Below, piece by piece: positions 60,691-64,000 of a DNA stretch of 64,000 nucleotides (position 1 is the stretch's first letter; every line of letters begins with the position of its first letter). Position numbers and translations under genes: made by a program. Where the stretch lies: assembly GCF_004795055.1 (NCBI RefSeq), contig NZ_SSBJ01000029.1, positions 1 to 64,000 of the forward strand. The letters run 5' to 3'. Under the pieces are notes generated by a model, which was given only the letters and a program-made list of their open reading frames with translations, made no database searches and was not told where the DNA came from. The stretch comes from Streptomyces sp. A1136 (GTDB lineage Bacteria; Actinomycetota; Actinomycetes; Streptomycetales; Streptomycetaceae).

Positions 60691-61014
60691 ATCATCGGTC
60701 CCCTCTACGCAGCGGCTGACCAGATTGCCACTCCCAGACGGTTCGCCGGCGGATCACCGCGCAGGGCTCCACCGAGCGCCCGGGCTCGTTCATCGGGCTG
60801 CCGCTGGGCCGAACCACTCTGCTCGACGGTCCCGGAGTGATCTACCGTTCGACCACGTTTTCGTCAGGAGTTCCAGTGAAGGCTGCTGACGAGAAGGGCT
60901 TACCGACGTATTACCGACGTAGGCCCACACGGGGGGTCACGCGCCTCAGCGGCCCGCCCCGGACTCCTGCCAGCCGCTGGCGAAGGGCCGGCGGGCGGCG
61001 GGGGAGAGGCCTTG
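60691..61014. other. 320-bp intergenic region with an 11-bp tandem repeat
   Basis: TTACCGACGTA occurs twice in direct succession (60900-60910, 60911-60921). No gene supported. The region separates the DUF2071 start from the DUF4142 3' end. Confidence 0.6.
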
Positions 61015-61536
61015 CTACTTGGCGTGGCAGGTGCCGCCACGAACCATGTCGAGGTGCATGGCGACAATGGGACGTGCTTTGTGGGCGGCGTTGGTGAGGG
61101 ATGTGTCGGTGCCCGTCTTGATCTGCTTGTCGATCAAAGCCAGGGTCTGGGTATGGGCGGCCTCCTGGTCGGCGAGCCAGGCGGCGTCATAGCGGGCCGT
61201 GCCGGCCTGCTGTTGGACGGTCATCAGCTTCTGCTGTTGCTCGGCCGAAGGCATGGTGGGCAGCGGGATCGTGCTTTTCGCGGCGACCGCTTTGAGGTCG
61301 GTGTCCAGTTTTTGATGGTCGGCGACCAGTATCGCGCCGACGTCCTTCACACACGCGGTCATGGCATGCTTCTGAGCGTCCTGACCGGCGGCTATTTCCG
61401 CCAGGTTGCCCTGGTGGGCGGATCGTGCGAATGCGGTGTCCTGGTCACCTGCGGAGGCGGCGGCGACAGCCGCCGGACCGCACACTCCGGTCACTGCGGC
61501 CGCGACGGCCGTGATGATCAGTAGACGATTGCGCAT
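61015..61536 (-). CDS. Secreted DUF4142 domain protein
   Basis: A 173-residue exported four-helix-bundle protein. Signal peptide MRNRLLIITAVAAAVTGVCG with a likely cut after AAA/ASA (about 28). The DUF4142 core: DTAFARSAHQGNLAEIAAGQ, AILVADHQKLDTDLKAVAAK, ARYDAAWLADQEAAHTQTLA, KARPIVAMHLDMVRGGTC. The family is ferritin-like in plan, function unclear. ATG 61536 has AAGGAG nine nt upstream; ATG 61545 would abut the ribosome site and is rejected. Confidence 0.87.
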   Translation of the reverse strand: MRNRLLIITAVAAAVTGVCGPAAVAAASAGDQDTAFARSAHQGNLAEIAAGQDAQKHAMTACVKDVGAILVADHQKLDTDLKAVAAKSTIPLPTMPSAEQQQKLMTVQQQAGTARYDAAWLADQEAAHTQTLALIDKQIKTGTDTSLTNAAHKARPIVAMHLDMVRGGTCHAK

Positions 61537-61808
61537 CGCGCTCATCTCCTTCCACGCGGCCCGGTCCCGAAAGGCCACCTTGCGAGCCGCATCCATCCCC
61601 CGGCCCCTACCCCGTCCATGTCGGTGAAACGAGCGGTGGGCACTTTGCCGCGCGCGAGGCCGTATGTCATTCCCGCGGTCCGGCCGTCAGCGCGCACACG
61701 GCGCCCGCCGGTACTTCCGGGCCCGTCGCACAGCGCAGCGGCGCGTCCTGCGGAGGCAGCCAACGCAACCTCAGCGGCTACACCCCAGGAATCTCCGGAC
61801 GATGGGAA

Positions 61809-63065
61809 TCAGTCGGAAGGATCATCTGCTTCTGTCGCCTTGACGAGAGCCGCGTACCCGAGATGCATGGCGTCGGCGATGGCGACCGCGCTCAGCGTCC
61901 GTGTAGTGGCGGAAGCGATCCGCGGCCAAAGCATCCGGGCCCCGGTGAGAGTAGTGGCGGTCCACACGTTCAGGCAGAACGGACAGCTCAGGAGTTCCCC
62001 GACCGTCCGGTGGCCCGGCTTGGGCCCTTCGTTGAGCTCGGCCGGAGCCCCCTCTTCCTCTACATCGGTGAACGGTGCCCGCAGAGGACGGGTGACCTTG
62101 GCCTTGCCGATGAGTCGGCTGAGCCGGAATGTCGCCGTTCCCGTCAGTAGGACTTCGGACAGCGTTACGGGGTCTGCGCCGTCCCGGCGGTAGCGCCGCG
62201 CCAGGAGCGCCCAACCGCCGGCGTAGGCGCCGAACGTGGCCAAGGCGAGGACGCGGCCACGGCTCTCGGCCGCCCCGTCCTGCTCGGCTTCGATACGGCC
62301 CCGACGCGAGCCGGCGTATGCCGCATGACGGATCAGCCCCAGCCGGCGCCCCGGAGGCAACTTCGGCAGGCAGGCGACGTAGGGGTCGAAACCCGACGGC
62401 GAATGCGATGCCGACGGAGGTTCGGCCCGAACGGTCAACGTGGCGAACGGTCGCCATGCCTCCCCGGGGCCTGCGGCACACAGCCGGAAGACCGCAGGAC
62501 GTTCACGGAGCGCCGCGGCGAGTTCCCCGAGCGCGGCCGGCAGTCGGCGTCCGGGCTCCAGCGGGAACGCGCCGACGACCCGCTTGCGGTCCGGGAAGCG
62601 GTAACTCGTGAGAGTGCTGTAGGGGCCGTCGCCCCGAACTCGTGGCAACGGAAGGTGCCGGGTCAGCCGGGAGCTGCCGCTGGAGGTCATCAACAGATCG
62701 AAGGGGCCGTTCTGGCCGCCGGGGCGAGGGACGTGCACCGCGAGCCCCATGCCGTCCGGCAGAGCGCCCGGCAGACCCACCGCGCGGGACCAGCGCACGA
62801 CAGCCTCGTGGCTACCGGGCTCGTCCAGGAACGGTACCGACCACGGATTCGTCCCCTTTGGTTCGATACTGACGGTGCCGCTGAGCGTCAGGCCATCGGG
62901 GTGCAGGGCCGGCTTTTGCCGCATGCGGGCGATCGCGTACGCCGCGGCCCCGGCCGCCCGCGCGGTGAGCCCTACCGCTCGGTAGACAGGCGCTCGGTCG
63001 GTGGAACGTGGTTCGAGTCGAGCACTGAGTTCGTCATGCTCGGGCGGTTGCCGGTGGACGTTCAT
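61809..63065 (-). CDS. Catalase-superfamily-like protein fused to DUF1360
   Basis: A 418-residue protein with two parts. Residues 50-230 resemble catalase-like/phosphodiesterase-type proteins of Streptomyces: LSGTVSIEPKGTNPWSVPFL, VVRWSRAVGLPGALPDGMGL, FDLLMTSSGSSRLTRHLPLP, TLTSYRFPDRKRVVGAFPLE. Residues 280-415 are a DUF1360 domain: TATFRLSRLIGKAKVTRPLR, PGHRTVGELLSCPFCLNVWT, with the CPFC motif and two hydrophobic helices. I see no stop or start that would split them, so the frame is one gene. Whether the fusion is normal for the genus is unknown. Confidence 0.72.
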   Translation of the reverse strand: MNVHRQPPEHDELSARLEPRSTDRAPVYRAVGLTARAAGAAAYAIARMRQKPALHPDGLTLSGTVSIEPKGTNPWSVPFLDEPGSHEAVVRWSRAVGLPGALPDGMGLAVHVPRPGGQNGPFDLLMTSSGSSRLTRHLPLPRVRGDGPYSTLTSYRFPDRKRVVGAFPLEPGRRLPAALGELAAALRERPAVFRLCAAGPGEAWRPFATLTVRAEPPSASHSPSGFDPYVACLPKLPPGRRLGLIRHAAYAGSRRGRIEAEQDGAAESRGRVLALATFGAYAGGWALLARRYRRDGADPVTLSEVLLTGTATFRLSRLIGKAKVTRPLRAPFTDVEEEGAPAELNEGPKPGHRTVGELLSCPFCLNVWTATTLTGARMLWPRIASATTRTLSAVAIADAMHLGYAALVKATEADDPSD

Positions 63066-63546
63066 GTGGGGCTCATGCCCGTGTGAGCGATGGCTATGTC
63101 AACGCACCAGGCAACCCCCGACGACGTCCCCCGATCCTGGCGTGGCGACCCCGGTGCCGGGAACCCCCCACCCGCGGTGGCGACGGCACATGATCAACGG
63201 CTGATGAACCTGCGGAGTTCCTGGAAGAGCCGCGCGGACGGCCTCCGAGTTCGAGGTCATGAAGCAATGTCCTGGTCCTCGGTCCGGTCCGGGGCGTCAA
63301 GATCGGCGCTGTGTCCTACGAGTGGCCCGAAATGCGGCGTGCTTAAACCCCGCATCAGGCCATGACCACGACAATCACTGAGAGCACACTGTCCTCGCTT
63401 CGCCGCACCCCGATGCCATGTCCCGCGCCGAGGGCGCTGATGCCGGCCCCGGCGTCGCCGGCGCCTGGGCCGGCCCGGTCGGGGGCGCCGACGTTGTGAT
63501 TCTGTGCTTTTCGGGAAGGAGACTCCCCAACTTCTTGGAGGCTGAT
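63066..63546. other. 480-bp stretch without supported gene
   Basis: Frames on both strands are noise-like. A short plus-strand ATG frame at 63362-63499 has no ribosome site or motif. It ends with the GGAGG site of the next gene. Confidence 0.4.
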
Positions 63547-64000
63547 GTGGCGCGTGATCGGTTCGGACTCGCCGAGGTGCTGGGGGCGGCGGAGGCTGCC
63601 GCGCCGGTGGACTCCCTCGATGTCGTGGCGCGCAATCTGCGTGACCGGTTCGCAGCGGGTTACGTTTCGTTCCTGTTCGTCGACGTCGTAGGGCGACGCC
63701 TGCTACGGGTCAACGACACGGAATCCGGCCACCGTGAGGAGCGTGCCGAGCAGGTTCCACTCGCCGGCAGTGGTGTCTACGACGAGGTGCTGCGCACACA
63801 GAAGGCGCTGGTGGCGGCAGACGGCGGCCAGGGCCGGCGCGTGCTCGCGCCCGTCACCAACCGCGGCGACACCATCGGTGTCCTGGAACTCTTTCTCGAC
63901 CACGTCAGCGCGGACGTACTCGCACAGGTCGAGGAGGCCGCGCACGCGCTGGCGTACATCATCGTCACCGACCGGCGTTTCACCGACCTCTACCACTGGG
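63547..64000 (+). CDS. GAF-domain SpoIIE-type phosphatase, N-terminal part (cut by window edge)
   Basis: From GTG 63547 (GGAGG five nt upstream) the frame is open to the window end, 151 codons: VARDRFGLAEVLGAAEAAAP, SLDVVARNLRDRFAAGYVSF, LFVDVVGRRLLRVNDTES, VYDEVLRTQKALVAADGGQG, RRVLAPVTNRGDTIGVLELF, EEAAHALAYIIVTDRRFTDL. This is the GAF-like sensor half that precedes a SpoIIE PP2C phosphatase in many Streptomyces proteins (ends AYxxxxxxRRFTDLYxW). The catalytic domain would be outside the window, so the phosphatase assignment is by homology of this front part only. Confidence 0.75.
   Translation, partial: MARDRFGLAEVLGAAEAAAPVDSLDVVARNLRDRFAAGYVSFLFVDVVGRRLLRVNDTESGHREERAEQVPLAGSGVYDEVLRTQKALVAADGGQGRRVLAPVTNRGDTIGVLELFLDHVSADVLAQVEEAAHALAYIIVTDRRFTDLYHW

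Overview
The window is high-GC actinobacterial DNA, most likely from a Streptomyces chromosome or a large Streptomyces replicon. The evidence is the very high third-position GC, the frequent GTG starts, strong GGAGG-type ribosome sites, leaderless starts, and family content (GlxA-type AraC regulator, ECF sigma factor, SpoIIE/GAF phosphatase, MarR/TetR/LysR/XRE regulators, D-Ala-D-Ala carboxypeptidase with a long acidic arm). No rRNA, tRNA, CRISPR array or intact insertion sequence is visible. Intact accessory genes alternate with about 25 gene remnants (truncated, frameshifted or internally deleted). That pattern fits a decaying accessory region such as a chromosome arm, but placing it in an arm is inference.

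Layout. 1-3.7 kb: a phosphatase end, fragments of an F420-reductase-like gene and of a kinase-transporter fusion, then an operator-controlled MarR / SRPBCC / AlkD operon. 3.9-9.8 kb: a large PBP-type carboxypeptidase, a divergent NmrA/TetR pair with paired operators, a methyltransferase. 9.9-12.5 kb: IS5-type, alpha/beta hydrolase and deaminase remnants. 12.6-19 kb: hypothetical genes, a divergent LysR/SDR pair, an NAD-dependent epimerase. 19.4-23 kb: mostly pseudogenes (SpoIIE phosphatase, PNPOx-like, HAD, cupin) around a CAP secreted protein and a GNAT. 23.3-28.3 kb: GlxA regulator opposite an MBL-fold hydrolase, a CadD transporter, SMI1 and ISL3 remnants, DUF1330, GNAT. 29.5-37 kb: CBS protein, CBM48 protein, serine hydrolase, SDR, an XRE-cupin regulator divergent from a YbaK-type deacylase across a perfect 38-bp palindrome, a DUF1345-like membrane protein.

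38-47 kb: an ECF sigma factor next to a Met/His/Gly-rich membrane protein, then a compact acyl-CoA locus: MFS transporter, GH88-like hydrolase, acyl-CoA dehydrogenase, CaiB-type CoA-transferase and acyl-CoA ligase, with ATGA/GTGA overlaps and a strong terminator. The combination suggests uptake or export plus CoA activation, CoA transfer and oxidation of an unknown acid. 47-54.6 kb is a metal region: a PepSY remnant, a translationally coupled zinc-type ABC transporter (ATPase, permease, lipoprotein), a copper-chaperone remnant, a Cys-rich small protein, and a three-gene copper operon (small membrane protein, CopA-type ATPase, PCuAC chaperone).

55-64 kb: a VWA protein, more remnants, then an array of at least 16 GCAGTA/GCAGTT iterons in front of a truncated HTH gene that resembles mobile-element replication/regulation proteins, with a perfect terminator and a broken MerR gene behind. 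DUF2071 and DUF4142 genes, a catalase-like/DUF1360 fusion, and the start of a GAF-containing SpoIIE-type phosphatase close the window. The iteron array and the acyl-CoA locus are the most interesting unexplained items.
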